Source: JBGPEQ01 sp050180895 | GTDB lineage: Bacteria > Pseudomonadota > Alphaproteobacteria > Dongiales > Dongiaceae | NCBI GenBank assembly: GCA_050180895.1 | Contig: JBFXDS010000002.1 | Coordinates: 496,001-560,000, forward strand | Direction: 5' to 3' | DNA length: 64,000 nt | Part shown: one piece after another, positions 24,144-33,754 of the stretch | How positions within the stretch are numbered: the stretch's first letter is position 1 | Layout: each line of letters starts with the position of its first letter | Program-made: the position numbers and the translations under genes | Notes under the pieces: model-generated | What the model saw: only the letters and a program-made list of their open reading frames with translations | What the model was told of the DNA's origin: nothing | Database searches by the model: none

Positions 24144-25517
24144 ATGAGGAGTATGGCGGCGATCGACGCAGAGATGGAAGCGACGGCGGAGCGCGGCGGC
24201 GGGCGCGTGGACAGGCTTTTGCGCCTGGCGTTCATCGTGGCCGCCGGTCTCGTCATCTTCATCGCCGGCGCCCTGGCGAGCATCGCGAATATCTTCCCTG
24301 GGCCCGAGCTTGCCGCCGCCTATCAGGGCGGACGGGCACTCTACGAACAGCTGACACAGCGGTCGGATCCGTTCGCCACGGACCTGTGGAAACCCGCGCG
24401 CACGACGCGGAAGGGCACGACGGTCTACGAGCCGAGCCTGGCCCAGGCCGGCCTCACGCTCTATGCCTCCGGCCACGAGGCCGCCGCCTACCTCATGGAC
24501 ATGGAGGGACGGGTCCTGCACACGTGGCGGCGGCCCTACAGTTCTGTCTGGACCGAGACCGCCGAGATCAAACACCCGCAGCCCGACGCTTACGTCTACT
24601 TCCGCAAGGTCAAGCTGCTCGACGACGGTGAGTTGCTCGCCATCTACGAGGGTGTGGGCGACACACCCTATGGCTACGGCATGGTCAAACTCGACCGCGA
24701 CTCCAACGTCCTCTGGAGCTATCTCGGGCACACCCATCACAACTTCGATGTCGGCCCGGACGGGCGCATCTATCTGCTGACCCATGACTTCTCGAGCAAA
24801 GCGATGCCGGACTTCGGCAACCTGCAGAGCCCGCGCATCGACGACTACCTCGTGGTGCTGTCGCCGGAGGGACGGGAACTGCAGAAGATCCCCCTGATCG
24901 AGCCAGTGGCGCGGTCGCCCTACCGCCACCTGCTGCACACGGTCTCCTCCTACAGCACCGGCGATCCGCTGCACACCAACGACGTCGATCTCATCACCGC
25001 GGAAACCGCCCGCAACTTCCCCTATGGCAAGCCGGGCCAGGTGCTGCTGTCGTTCCGCGAGCTCGGCGCCATCGGCGTTCTCGATCTGGAGCGCCGGCAG
25101 CTCGTCTGGATGGCGCGCGGCCCCTGGATCGGCCAGCATGATCCGGACATCCTGCCGGATGGCCACATCGTCCTGTTCGACAACTACGGACAGTTTGCCG
25201 TGCCGGGCGGCGCGTCGCGCGTCCTGGAGTTCGACCCGCGCAGCATGGCCATCACCTGGCAGTATGCCGGCGATTCCGCGCGCCCCTTCGACAGCGCCAT
25301 CCGCTCCGAGCAGCAGCGGCTCGCCAACGGCAACACGCTGATCGTGGAATCCAACGGCGGGCGCATGCTGGAGGTGATGCCGACCGGCCGCATCGTCTGG
25401 GAGTTCACCAATCCGGTCCGCAGCGCCAAGGGCGAGAAGATTCCCATCATCGCCTCGGCGGAGCGCCTGTCGCCGGATACTGTCGCCTTCACCCTATCGA
25501 GTCCCAGCGGGGGCTAG
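24144..25517 (+). CDS. Arylsulfotransferase-like (ASST-type) membrane-anchored beta-propeller
   Basis: 457 aa. One N-terminal transmembrane helix (LAFIVAAGLVIFIAGALASI) is followed by a repeat-rich propeller: GLTLYASGHEAAAYLMDMEG, RVLHTWRRPYSSVW, LWSYLGHTHHNFDVGPDGRI, DPLHTNDVDLI, IGQHDPDILPDGHIVLFDN and RLANGNTLIVESNGGRMLEV. Histidines in the THHNF and LHTND motifs match ASST active-site positions. Sulfotransfer activity is inferred. Alternative ATGs lie at 24153 and 24174. It is followed by a small YVGPGAG protein. Confidence 0.72.
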   Translation: MRSMAAIDAEMEATAERGGGRVDRLLRLAFIVAAGLVIFIAGALASIANIFPGPELAAAYQGGRALYEQLTQRSDPFATDLWKPARTTRKGTTVYEPSLAQAGLTLYASGHEAAAYLMDMEGRVLHTWRRPYSSVWTETAEIKHPQPDAYVYFRKVKLLDDGELLAIYEGVGDTPYGYGMVKLDRDSNVLWSYLGHTHHNFDVGPDGRIYLLTHDFSSKAMPDFGNLQSPRIDDYLVVLSPEGRELQKIPLIEPVARSPYRHLLHTVSSYSTGDPLHTNDVDLITAETARNFPYGKPGQVLLSFRELGAIGVLDLERRQLVWMARGPWIGQHDPDILPDGHIVLFDNYGQFAVPGGASRVLEFDPRSMAITWQYAGDSARPFDSAIRSEQQRLANGNTLIVESNGGRMLEVMPTGRIVWEFTNPVRSAKGEKIPIIASAERLSPDTVAFTLSSPSGG

Positions 25518-25541
25518 CCCATCCGCATGAAAGGAAGATCC

Positions 25542-25799
25542 ATGACAGCTCGTCTCGTTCCCGCCGTCGCCGCGGCCGCTCTCGTCCTCCTGCCGGCCAC
25601 CGCTTTCGCCTATGTCGGGCCGGGCGCCGGCCTGACCATGCTCGGTGCGCTCTGGGCCGTGCTCCTGGCGCTGTTCGCGGCGATGTTCTTCCTGGTTGCT
25701 TGGCCGGTACGGCGGATGTTGCGCCAAGTACGGCACCGCAAGACCCGGCGGCCGGTGCACGGCGCCGACGACCGGCCAGAAACTTCGAAGGCCGCCTGA
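25542..25799 (+). CDS. Small membrane protein with YVGPGAG motif
   Basis: 85 aa. A signal-like helix (LVPAVAAAALVLLPATAFA) is followed by YVGPGAGLTMLGALWAVLLA, a second membrane helix and a basic tail (MLRQVRHRKTRR). AGGAAG precedes ATG 25542. It begins 24 nt after the arylsulfotransferase-like gene and probably shares its transcript. Small proteins with this glycine-rich signature are a recognisable but uncharacterised group. Confidence 0.7.
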   Translation: MTARLVPAVAAAALVLLPATAFAYVGPGAGLTMLGALWAVLLALFAAMFFLVAWPVRRMLRQVRHRKTRRPVHGADDRPETSKAA

Positions 25800-26033
25800 A
25801 CTGCCAATTCAACGGGCCGGCCTGGCGGTTGGTCAGATCCGGTTCGAATCGAGCCGGATCGACCGGTCACGCGCACGCTCGGTACCTTTGCTTCAGCTCC
25901 CGGATTTGCCTAGGTTCCGCAGAGTCGGATCGCTTCCGCGCGGTCTGGCCATGATAAAATCGCGCAGCTGCGATGGCGTAGGGGTGCGTGCGCCGGCCGG
26001 ATCGCACTGCAAGGACAGGGGCGGAGCACATAC

Positions 26034-26798
26034 ATGGCAAAACGGCTGTTGGGCAAGCGGGCGCTGGTCTACGGCGGCGGCACCGGCATCGGGTTCGCCT
26101 GCGCGGAGGCGTTCGCGCGCGAAGGGGCGGCGGTGTTCATCTCCAGTCGGCGCGAGGCCGTGCTGCGTCAGGCGGCGGACAAGCTGACGGCACACGGCCG
26201 CGCCGGCTTCGCGGCGGGCGATGCGACGGTCGCCGCGGAAGTGGAGCGGATCACGGCGGCGGCGGACGCCTTCCTCGGCAGCATCGATACCATCGTCGTC
26301 AGCGCGGGCGCCGGCGGGCGCACGCCGATCGCCACGACCGCGCCGGAGGAGTTCCAGCGCATCATCGACCAGAATCTGCGGCCGCTGTTCCTGGCCGTGC
26401 GTTGCGCCGCGCCGCAGCTGCTGGCGGCCGGCAGCGCCTCGGTGATCGCCATCGCCTCAATGTACGGGCTGGTCGGGCAATATGAGCGGGTCGCCTATTG
26501 CGGGGCCAAGGCCGGCATGATCGGCATGGTGCGGGCGATGGCGCTGGACTTCGCCGACAAGGGTGTGCGCGTGAACGCCATCGCGCCCGGCTTCATCGAG
26601 ACCGAGCTGTCGCTGGCGATCGCCCGCCAGGAGGCCGACCCGGAGGCGGCCCTGCGTGCGCGCCGCGCCATGCATGCCATCCCGCGCGCCGGCCAGCCCG
26701 ATGAGATCGGCGAAGCCGCAGTCTACTTGGCCTCGGACGCGGCGAGCTTCATGACGGGGCAGTGCCTGACGCTGGATGGAGGATACACGGTGCGGTAG
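26034..26798 (+). CDS. Short-chain dehydrogenase/reductase
   Basis: 254 aa, classical SDR. The cofactor motif reads LVYGGGTGIGFACAEAFARE, VVSAGAG replaces the usual NNAG, and the active site is Ser (IAIASMYG) with Tyr and Lys in VAYCGAKAGM. The C-terminal MTGQCLTLDGGYTVR is standard. The substrate is unknown. The 234-nt gap upstream contains no recognised feature. Confidence 0.88.
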   Translation: MAKRLLGKRALVYGGGTGIGFACAEAFAREGAAVFISSRREAVLRQAADKLTAHGRAGFAAGDATVAAEVERITAAADAFLGSIDTIVVSAGAGGRTPIATTAPEEFQRIIDQNLRPLFLAVRCAAPQLLAAGSASVIAIASMYGLVGQYERVAYCGAKAGMIGMVRAMALDFADKGVRVNAIAPGFIETELSLAIARQEADPEAALRARRAMHAIPRAGQPDEIGEAAVYLASDAASFMTGQCLTLDGGYTVR

Positions 26799-26918
26799 AT
26801 GCGCGGCCGGCGTTAACCTTAAACGAAAATTTACGTTGTGGCGGCATGCTCGCGGGGAACGGCGGGATACGGGTTCGCGGCGACGGCCGCCGACCTCCGC
26901 CCGCAGCGGCGGGGCGAC

Positions 26919-28712
26919 ATGATGATCGAGTCGGCGACTGGGCCACAGACGCATCGGCATTGGCTATTCGCGATCCTGATCGCGCTGGCGCTCGCCTTCG
27001 CGGGAAGCGCTGTGCTGATCGACGGGCTGCTGCCGGGCACGACGCTTGCCGCCGTGCTCCTGCTGCTGGCCGTAGCCGTGCTGCTGGCCGTCAAGCTCAA
27101 TCGTGCGGACCGCGCCCGCCAGAGCACGGCGGACCATCATCAGGCCCGTATCGCCGAGCTGACCCAGGAGCTCGATGCGGCGCGGACGCAGATGCGCGCC
27201 TCGGAGGAGCAGCGGGAACACAGCGAGCGCCAATTCGAATCGCTCATCGGCAACCTGCCGGGCGTCGTCTATCGCGGCATCTGGGACACCGACTGGACCA
27301 TGAGCTACATCAGCGACGGCATCGAGACGCTGTTCGGCTTCCCGGCTCGGGACTATGTGCAGGGCGGCGGCCGCACCTTCGCCTCGCATATTCATCCGGA
27401 CGACGTGCAGATGGTGGACGACGCGGTCACGCTCGGCGCGAAAGAAGACCGGCCCTTCACCATCGAGTATCGGGTGCGGCACCGCGACGGCACGGAGAAA
27501 TGGGTGTTCGAGAAGGGCCGCGTGGTCAAGGACGCCGCCGGCCGCACCCTGCATCTCGACGGCGCCATTTTCGACATCACCGCCCGCAAGCAGGCCGAGC
27601 TGGAACTGGAGCGCGTGCAGCAGGAGGTGACGGCGCTGGTCGCTGCGGCGGCCGACGGCGACCTCGGCGCGCGCCTCGACCTCTCGCAGGCAATAGGCTC
27701 GGTGCGGCCGCTGGCCGAAGGCGTCAACACGCTGCTGGACACGATCGACCGGGCCATCGGCGAGATCGCCGGCGTGTTCGCTGCGCTCGCCCATGGTGAC
27801 CTGTCGCGGCGCGTCGCCGGCGACTACAAGGGCCGCCTGGCGCAGCTCAAGGACGACAGCAACTTCACCGCCGACCGGCTGGCCGGCATTGTCGCCCAAT
27901 CGGTCGACGGCGTCGCCTCCATCAAGGCGGCGACGGCCGAGATCTCCGCCGGCGAGACCGAGCTGGCGGCACGCACCGAGGAGCAGGTGGCGAGCCTGCG
28001 CGAGGCAGCGGCGGCCATGCGCCAGCTCGCCGCCACCATCCGCGGCAACGCCGAGCGCACCGAGCAGGCCAACCAACTGGCGCTGACGACCCGCGCGGCG
28101 GCGCAGCGCGGTGGCGAGATCACCGCCGACGCCGTCGCGGCCATGGAGCGGATCGAGTCGTCGTCGGCGCGGATCAGCGAGATCGTCGGGCTGATCGAGG
28201 AGATCGCCTTCCAGACCAACCTGCTGGCGCTCAACGCCGCGGTCGAGGCCGCGCGCGCCGGCGAGGCCGGGCGGGGCTTCGCCGTGGTGGCCTCGGAGGT
28301 CCGCGCCCTCGCCCATCGCGCCGGTCAGGCATCGAAGGAGATCAAGGGACTGATCGCAACCAGCGCCGGCGAAGTCGGCAAGGGCGTGGCGCTGGTCAAT
28401 CAGGCCGGCGAGAGCCTGGCCGGCATCGTCGCCTCGGTGCGGCAGGCTTCGGAATTCATCGCCGCCATCGCCGCCGCCAACAGCGAGCAGTCCGCGGGCG
28501 TGCGCGAGGTGGAGAGCGCGGTCAATCAGATCGAGCGGGTGACGCAGCAGAACGCGACGCTGGTGGAGGAATCCACGGCGGCGCTGGCCGCCGTGGACCG
28601 GCAGGCGAAGCAGCTGCTGGACGTCGTCTCGTTCTTCAAGGCGGGCGGTAGCGCGGCGGGTGCGGCCGCCGGTCCGCACGCGCCTGCATCGCGCAAACGG
28701 GTGGCCGTCTAA
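26919..28712 (+). CDS. Methyl-accepting chemotaxis protein with PAS domain
   Basis: 597 aa. Two adjacent N-terminal helices (LFAILIALALAFAGSAVLID and LAAVLLLLAVAVLLAVKLN) with almost no periplasmic loop are followed by a coiled coil. A PAS domain covers about 110-225 (GVVYRGIWDTDWTMSYISDG), a HAMP-like stretch 230-320 and the MCP signalling tip IEEIAFQTNLLALNAAVEAA near 425. It therefore senses an intracellular cue. No che genes are adjacent. ATG 26919 is chosen over an upstream in-frame ATG in non-coding-looking sequence. Confidence 0.87.
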   Translation: MMIESATGPQTHRHWLFAILIALALAFAGSAVLIDGLLPGTTLAAVLLLLAVAVLLAVKLNRADRARQSTADHHQARIAELTQELDAARTQMRASEEQREHSERQFESLIGNLPGVVYRGIWDTDWTMSYISDGIETLFGFPARDYVQGGGRTFASHIHPDDVQMVDDAVTLGAKEDRPFTIEYRVRHRDGTEKWVFEKGRVVKDAAGRTLHLDGAIFDITARKQAELELERVQQEVTALVAAAADGDLGARLDLSQAIGSVRPLAEGVNTLLDTIDRAIGEIAGVFAALAHGDLSRRVAGDYKGRLAQLKDDSNFTADRLAGIVAQSVDGVASIKAATAEISAGETELAARTEEQVASLREAAAAMRQLAATIRGNAERTEQANQLALTTRAAAQRGGEITADAVAAMERIESSSARISEIVGLIEEIAFQTNLLALNAAVEAARAGEAGRGFAVVASEVRALAHRAGQASKEIKGLIATSAGEVGKGVALVNQAGESLAGIVASVRQASEFIAAIAAANSEQSAGVREVESAVNQIERVTQQNATLVEESTAALAAVDRQAKQLLDVVSFFKAGGSAAGAAAGPHAPASRKRVAV

Positions 28713-28729
28713 GCTCGCCCGAAACCTCC

Positions 28730-29884
28730 CTACAAGTTCGGCTTGAACTGCTTGCCGAGCTGGAGGCCCTGGGCTTGGTAGTGCGAGCCGATGCCCTGGC
28801 CGTAGAGGCGGTCGGGGATGCCGGTGAGCCGCTCGTAGCGCAGCCATCCGACGATCTGCTCATGCTCGAGCACGAAGGGCACCTCGTGCGAGCGCACTTC
28901 GAGCACGGCCTTGCTGCCGGGGCCGCCGTCGGGATTCCAGCCGAAGCCGGGATCGAAGAAGCCGGCATAGTGGACACGGAACTCGCCGACCAGCGTGTCG
29001 TAGGCCACCATCTCCGCGGCGTGGTCGGGCGGCACGCGCACGAACTCCTTGGTGGCGAGGATGTAGAAATCGTCGGGATCGAGGATGATGCCGCTGCCGG
29101 GCTTGGCGTGGATCGGATCCCAGAACTCGGCCGGATCGTAGGACTGACGCACGTCGACATCGACGATGCCCGCGTGCTGCTTGGCGCGGAAGCCGACCAG
29201 GCGCGTGGCGGGATCGCCGGAGAGGTCGAGGGTGACGCCGATAGTGTCGTCGCGAATGGTCTCGTGCCCCGGCGGCACGTCGACGAGGCGGCAGGACTCC
29301 TGCAGGCGGCGCAGCATCGCGGCGTTCGAGGACGGCGCGCCCCGGCGCAGGCGGAGCTGCACCAGCCGCGAGCCCTTGCGCACGAGGATGCTGAAGGTGC
29401 GCGGCGCGATCTCGATGTAGAGGGGACCGGTATAGCCGGGATCGATGCGGTCGAAGACGGTGGCGCCGTCGGCGATGACGCGCGTGAAGACGTCGAGCCG
29501 ACCGGTTGAGCTCTTGGGGTTGGCGATGCCGGCGATGCGGCTGGAGAGCGCGAGCTGCTCCATCAGCGGCACGATGTAGACGCAGCCCTTTTCCAGCACG
29601 GCGCCCTTGGTGAGGTCGATCTCGTGCATGCCGAACTGCCGGATCTTTTCCAGCACCGTGGCGCCGGCGCCCGGCAGGAAGCTCGCGCGCACGCGATAGG
29701 CGACGTGGCCGAGGCGCAGGTCGAGGCTGGCCGGCTGGAACTGCTCGTTGTCGACCGGCTCGACAGCGAAGATCTCGCGCGCGCGCACCAACTCGCGCAG
29801 CGACTGGTAGGGCAGCACGCCCGTGCTATGCGGGGCCTGCGCCGTCTCGCGCGCGGGAAAAAGCTCGGCAGCGGGTTCGCTCAT
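28730..29884 (-). CDS. dcd: dCTP deaminase, duplicated-domain alphaproteobacterial type
   Basis: 384 aa, about twice a standard Dcd. The first half has FQPASLDLRLGHVAYRVRAS, IAGIANPKSSTGRLDVFTRV and PGYTGPLYIEIAPRTFSI. The second half repeats the fold: FYILATKEFVRVPPDHAAEM, FRVHYAGFFDPGFGWNPDGG and KAVLEVRSHEVPFVLEHEQI. Members of this long group are annotated as 2'-deoxycytidine 5'-triphosphate deaminases, supplying dUTP for dTMP synthesis. ATG 29884 starts the conserved protein. It converges with the chemoreceptor gene. Confidence 0.85.
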   Translation of the reverse strand: MSEPAAELFPARETAQAPHSTGVLPYQSLRELVRAREIFAVEPVDNEQFQPASLDLRLGHVAYRVRASFLPGAGATVLEKIRQFGMHEIDLTKGAVLEKGCVYIVPLMEQLALSSRIAGIANPKSSTGRLDVFTRVIADGATVFDRIDPGYTGPLYIEIAPRTFSILVRKGSRLVQLRLRRGAPSSNAAMLRRLQESCRLVDVPPGHETIRDDTIGVTLDLSGDPATRLVGFRAKQHAGIVDVDVRQSYDPAEFWDPIHAKPGSGIILDPDDFYILATKEFVRVPPDHAAEMVAYDTLVGEFRVHYAGFFDPGFGWNPDGGPGSKAVLEVRSHEVPFVLEHEQIVGWLRYERLTGIPDRLYGQGIGSHYQAQGLQLGKQFKPNL

Positions 29885-29935
29885 GGGACGGACACTAGCA
29901 GGAGCGCGGATGACGGCGGCCTGCATGACGATCCC

Positions 29936-30018
29936 GCGTCCTTCGACAAGCTCAGGATGAGGGGCAATGTTGATGGCATGAAGAAAGCACCTCATCCTGA
30001 GCTTGTCGAAGGACGCAC
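29936..30018. repeat. Interspersed inverted repeat (CTTCGACAAGCTC family), copy 2
   Basis: Left arm GCGTCCTTCGACAAGCTCAG and right arm CTGAGCTTGTCGAAGGACGC are nearly perfect inverses with a loop of about 25 nt. This copy is cleaner than that at 3921-4004. It lies upstream of the dcd gene. Confidence 0.9.
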
Positions 30019-30186
30019 TGCGTCGATCCAAGCCACATAAGTAGCAGGAGCGCGTGCGGCGCTCCAAAACATTATCCATCCACGGGATTCGCGAAGCATC
30101 CACAGAGATGTCCCCAGCGACGGGGGATGCAGGCGATAGAGATGGCTCTATTTTTCGAACCTATCAGCGATTTTCAACGGATGAGG

Positions 30187-30252
30187 GGGCCGCCACATGG
30201 GGCCGCCCCTACGCAGCAACGGTATTGTACGGGCGACCCCGCGCGGTCGCCC
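30187..30252. repeat. Two adjacent GGGGC-type palindromes downstream of fhs
   Basis: GGGGGCCGCCACATGGGGCC and, after an AT-richer spacer, GGGCGACCCCGCGCGGTCGC form two hairpins just past the fhs stop codon. They are related to elements at 42571-42632. They may serve as transcript 3' ends, but no U-tract is visible. Confidence 0.65.
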
Positions 30253-30257
30253 GCGGC

Positions 30258-31940
30258 TCAGAACAGGCCCTCCACCTGGCCGTCCTTGTTGACGAAGATG
30301 TTGTTGGCGGCGGGGACCTTGGGGAGGCCGGGCATGGTCATGATCTCGCCGCAGATGACGACCAGGAACTCGGCGCCGGCGGAAAGCTTCAGCTCGCGGA
30401 TCGGCACCACGTGGTTGGTGGCGGCGCCCTTCAGGTTGGGGTCGGTGGAGAAGCTGTACTGGGTCTTGGCCATGCATATGGGGTAGTGGCCGAAGCCGGA
30501 TTTCTGCAGCTCCGCGAACTGGTCGCGGATCTTCTTGTCGGCGATGATGCCCTGGGCGCCGTAGAGAGTCTGCGCGATGGTGCGGACCTTGTCCCACAGC
30601 GGCAGGTCGTCCGGATAGAGGTAGCGGAACTCGCCCTTGCCGGATTCCGCCAGCTTGACGACGGCATGGGCCAGCGCCTCCGTGCCGGCACCCCCGTCAG
30701 CCCAATGGGTGCAGCCGATGGCCTCGACGCCGAGCTCGGCGCAGGCTTGGCGCACCGCCCCCAGCTCCGCATCGGTGTCGGCGGAGAAGCGGTTGACGGC
30801 GACCACGGCAGGCACGCCGAAGCTGCGCACGTTCTCGACGTGACGGGCGAGGTTGGCGATGCCTTTCTTGAGGGCCTCGACGTTCTCCTTGCCGAGATCC
30901 TCCTTGGCGACGCCGCCATGCATCTTGAGCGCGCGGATCGTCGCGACGATGACGACCGCGCTCGGGCGAAGGCCGGTCTTGCGGCACTTGATGTCGAAGA
31001 ACTTCTCGGCGCCGAGGTCGGCGCCGAACCCCGCCTCGGTGACGACATAGTCGCCGAGCTTGAGCGCCGTCTTGGTGGCGATCACGGAATTGCAACCGTG
31101 AGCGATGTTGGCGAACGGGCCGCCATGGACGAAGGCGGGGTTGTTCTCGAGCGTCTGCACGAGGTTGGGCATGAGCGCGTCCTTGAGCAGGACGGTCATC
31201 GGGCCGTCGCCCTTGAGGTCGCGCGCATAGACGGGTTTGCGGTCGCGCGTGTAGGCGACGATGATGTTGCCGAGCCGGCGCGTCAGATCCTGCAGGTCGG
31301 TGGCCAGGCAGAAGATGGCCATCACCTCGGAGGCGACGGTGATGTCGAAGCCGTCCTCGCGCGGGAAGCCGTTGGCGATGCCGCCGAGGGAGGAGACGAT
31401 GCTGCGCAGGGCCCGGTCGTTCATGTCCATGACGCGGCGCCAGGTGATGCGGCGCTCGTCGATGCCGAGCTCGTTGCCCCAGTAGTAGTGGTTGTCGATG
31501 AGGGCGGCGAGCAGGTTGTTGGCCGTGCCGATGGCGTGGAAGTCGCCGGTGAAGTGGAGGTTGATGTCCTCCATCGGCACGACCTGGGCGTAGCCGCCGC
31601 CGGCCGCGCCGCCCTTGACGCCGAAGCAGGGGCCGAGGCTCGGCTCGCGCAGACAGATGACGGCCTTCTTGCCGATGCGGTTGAGTCCGTCGCCGAGCCC
31701 GACCGTGGTGGTGGTCTTGCCCTCGCCCGCCGGCGTCGGGGTGATGGCCGTGACCAGCACCAGCTTGCCGTCGGGCTTCGACTGCAGCCCGTCGATGAAG
31801 TCGAACGAGACCTTCGCCTTGCTGGGGCCGTAGCGGTAGAGGTGCCTGTCCTCGATGCCGAGCTTGGCCGCCACCTGCTCGATCGGCAGCATCTTCGCCG
31901 ACCGCGCGATCTCGATATCGCTTCCGACTTTCCTGGCCAT
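30258..31940 (-). CDS. fhs: Formate-tetrahydrofolate ligase
   Basis: 560 aa, full length. The ATP site reads ITPTPAGEGKTTTTVGLGDG, with LREPSLGPCFGVKGGAAGGG and HFTGDFHAIGTANNLLAALI as family signatures. It makes 10-formyl-THF from formate, ATP and THF. In this window it could process C1 units released by the sox/mgd-type amine dehydrogenases, though it is 6.6 kb from soxG and not in the same operon. Confidence 0.97.
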   Translation of the reverse strand: MARKVGSDIEIARSAKMLPIEQVAAKLGIEDRHLYRYGPSKAKVSFDFIDGLQSKPDGKLVLVTAITPTPAGEGKTTTTVGLGDGLNRIGKKAVICLREPSLGPCFGVKGGAAGGGYAQVVPMEDINLHFTGDFHAIGTANNLLAALIDNHYYWGNELGIDERRITWRRVMDMNDRALRSIVSSLGGIANGFPREDGFDITVASEVMAIFCLATDLQDLTRRLGNIIVAYTRDRKPVYARDLKGDGPMTVLLKDALMPNLVQTLENNPAFVHGGPFANIAHGCNSVIATKTALKLGDYVVTEAGFGADLGAEKFFDIKCRKTGLRPSAVVIVATIRALKMHGGVAKEDLGKENVEALKKGIANLARHVENVRSFGVPAVVAVNRFSADTDAELGAVRQACAELGVEAIGCTHWADGGAGTEALAHAVVKLAESGKGEFRYLYPDDLPLWDKVRTIAQTLYGAQGIIADKKIRDQFAELQKSGFGHYPICMAKTQYSFSTDPNLKGAATNHVVPIRELKLSAGAEFLVVICGEIMTMPGLPKVPAANNIFVNKDGQVEGLF

Positions 31941-32105
31941 TCCCCCGGATCTCCCTGAAAAACGACGACCGATTGCCCTCGGCCGTCCGGCTCCGCCTCG
32001 CGGCCGCAGACGCTAGCTACGGCATGAATTTGCGACCCGTCCAGCAGCGACCCCTAGTTGCGACAAATCGCAGCATGGAGCGGCGCCACCCCGACACGGA
32101 CGGCC

Positions 32106-33413
32106 TCAGCAATCCAGCGTGTGGTCCAGCTCCCACTGGGTGAGATGGCGGCAGTAGGCGTTCCAGTCGTCCATGCGCAGCTTGATGTAGCTGTCGATCA
32201 CGGCGTCGCCGAAGGCCGCGCGCACCACCTTGCTCTTGTCCGTCGTCCGCAACGCGTCGAGCAGGTTGAGGGGCAGCTTCCGGGCCGTCTTCACCGTGTG
32301 CCCCTCGGTGTACATGTTGATGTCCAGACGCTTGCCGGGATCGCGATCGTTGGCGGCGCCGTCGAGACCCGCGGCGAGCACGCCGGCCTGGATCAGGTAT
32401 GGGTTGGCGGCGCCGTCCATGAGCCGCAGCTCGAAGCGGCCGGCGTCGGGGATGCGGATCATATGGCTGCGGTTGTTGCCGCCGTAGGTGATGCTGTTGG
32501 GGGCCCAGGTGGCACCCGACAGCGTGCGCGGCGCATTGATGCGCTTGTAGCTGTTGACGGTCGGATTGAAGAACGCACAGAGCGCTTCGGCATTGTGGAC
32601 GATGCCGCCGAGGAAGGCGTAGGCCAGCTTCGACAGGCCGAGTTCGCCCTTGGGATCGTGGAACAGATTGGTCCGGCCGCCCTTGTCCCAGACGGAGACG
32701 TGGGCATGGCAGCCGTTGCCGGTGAGATTGAGGAACGGCTTCGGCATGAAGGATGCCCGAAAGCCATGTTTCTCGGCGATGGCCTTCACCATGTACTTGA
32801 AGAAGGCGTGACGGTCGGCCGTGAGCAGGCAATCGTCATACTCCCAGTTCATCTCGAACTGGCCGTTGGCATCCTCATGGTCGTTCTGATAGGGCTTCCA
32901 GCCGAGCGCGAGCATGCTGTCGCAGATCTCGGTGATGACCTCGTAGCGGCGCATCAGCGCCTGCTGGTCGTAGCAAGGCTTGTCCTGGATGTCGCCGGCG
33001 TCGCTGAGCGACTTTCCATCGGCGGCGAGCAGGAAGAACTCGCATTCGACGCCCGACTTCATGCGGTAGCCCTGCCGGGCTGCCGCTGCGATCTGGTTTT
33101 TCAGCATCTTGCGTGGGGACGCCTCGACCTCCTTGCCGTCCATGATCAGATCGCTGGCGAGCCAGCCGACCTCGGGCTTCCACGGCAGCTGGATCAGGCT
33201 GTCCGGATCGGGCTTCGCGAACAGATCCGGATCGGCGGGGGTCATGTCGAGCCAGGTCGCAAAGCCGGCGAAGCCGGCGCCATCGCGCTGCATGGCGCCG
33301 ATCGCGGCGGCCGGCACCAGCTTGGCGCGCAGTCCGCCGAACAGGTCGACGTAGCTGATGAGGAAGTACTTGATCCGCCGTTCCTTGGCGACCTTCTGCA
33401 GATCGATGGCCAT
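32106..33413 (-). CDS. glnT: Type III glutamine synthetase-like (GlnT / gamma-glutamylmethylamide synthetase group)
   Basis: 435 aa. RRIKYFLISYVDLFGGLRAK, then PYQNDHEDANGQFEMNWEYD, GNGCHAHVSVWD and INAPRTLSGATWAPNSITYG closely match rhizobial GlnT. The same group includes GMAS, which joins methylamine to glutamate, so either glutamine or a gamma-glutamylamide may be the product. ATG 33413 has AGGGAG upstream. Given soxBDAG and glxBCD-like genes in the window, an amine-ligase role is attractive but unproven. Confidence 0.85.
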   Translation of the reverse strand: MAIDLQKVAKERRIKYFLISYVDLFGGLRAKLVPAAAIGAMQRDGAGFAGFATWLDMTPADPDLFAKPDPDSLIQLPWKPEVGWLASDLIMDGKEVEASPRKMLKNQIAAAARQGYRMKSGVECEFFLLAADGKSLSDAGDIQDKPCYDQQALMRRYEVITEICDSMLALGWKPYQNDHEDANGQFEMNWEYDDCLLTADRHAFFKYMVKAIAEKHGFRASFMPKPFLNLTGNGCHAHVSVWDKGGRTNLFHDPKGELGLSKLAYAFLGGIVHNAEALCAFFNPTVNSYKRINAPRTLSGATWAPNSITYGGNNRSHMIRIPDAGRFELRLMDGAANPYLIQAGVLAAGLDGAANDRDPGKRLDINMYTEGHTVKTARKLPLNLLDALRTTDKSKVVRAAFGDAVIDSYIKLRMDDWNAYCRHLTQWELDHTLDC

Positions 33414-33754
33414 GACAGCTCCCTGAAATTTGCTTATTTTGGATGTGCGATACGTCGGGCGGTGCCCCGGCAAACGCGGGACCTGCCGCCCGGACGGCCC
33501 GATATATCCTTCGGATGTGCTCTCCAACCCCGCACGAAAGTAGAGATGCGGACCCTAGCCAATCGGTACGGTTGAATCAATGTCGAGAAACATTATTTCC
33601 TAAGAGGAATCGAACGGCTGCGTCCGAACGGCGCATGCCCTTATCGAGGCGCCTCCCGGAACATATTGTGCATAGTAAAGTTTAAGGACTGGGCGGAAGG
33701 GCGCGCGACGGCGCGTTCGTCAACTCCAAAGCGGAACGTAGAGAGTCAGGCAAC
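33414..33754. other. 341-nt divergent intergenic region glnT / opgG
   Basis: No ORF of note. The right half is relatively AT-rich (AACATTATTTCCTAAGAGGA near 33589 and GTGCATAGTAAAGTTTAAGG near 33669) and probably carries the opgG promoter. I searched by eye for a sigma-54 site toward glnT and found none convincing. Confidence 0.4.

Noticed and set aside
30054..31958. A 634-codon plus-strand frame opposite fhs
   Set aside because: It is an antisense shadow of formate-THF ligase with shadow-type composition and no start signal.
32106..33413. Housekeeping GlnA (type I glutamine synthetase)
   Set aside because: The sequence matches GlnT-type proteins and lacks the GlnA adenylylation-loop context. 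The other two GS-fold proteins in the window also differ from GlnA.
33414..33480. Sigma-54 promoter for glnT
   Set aside because: A GGCAC occurs upstream on the minus strand but no TTGC follows at the required spacing.
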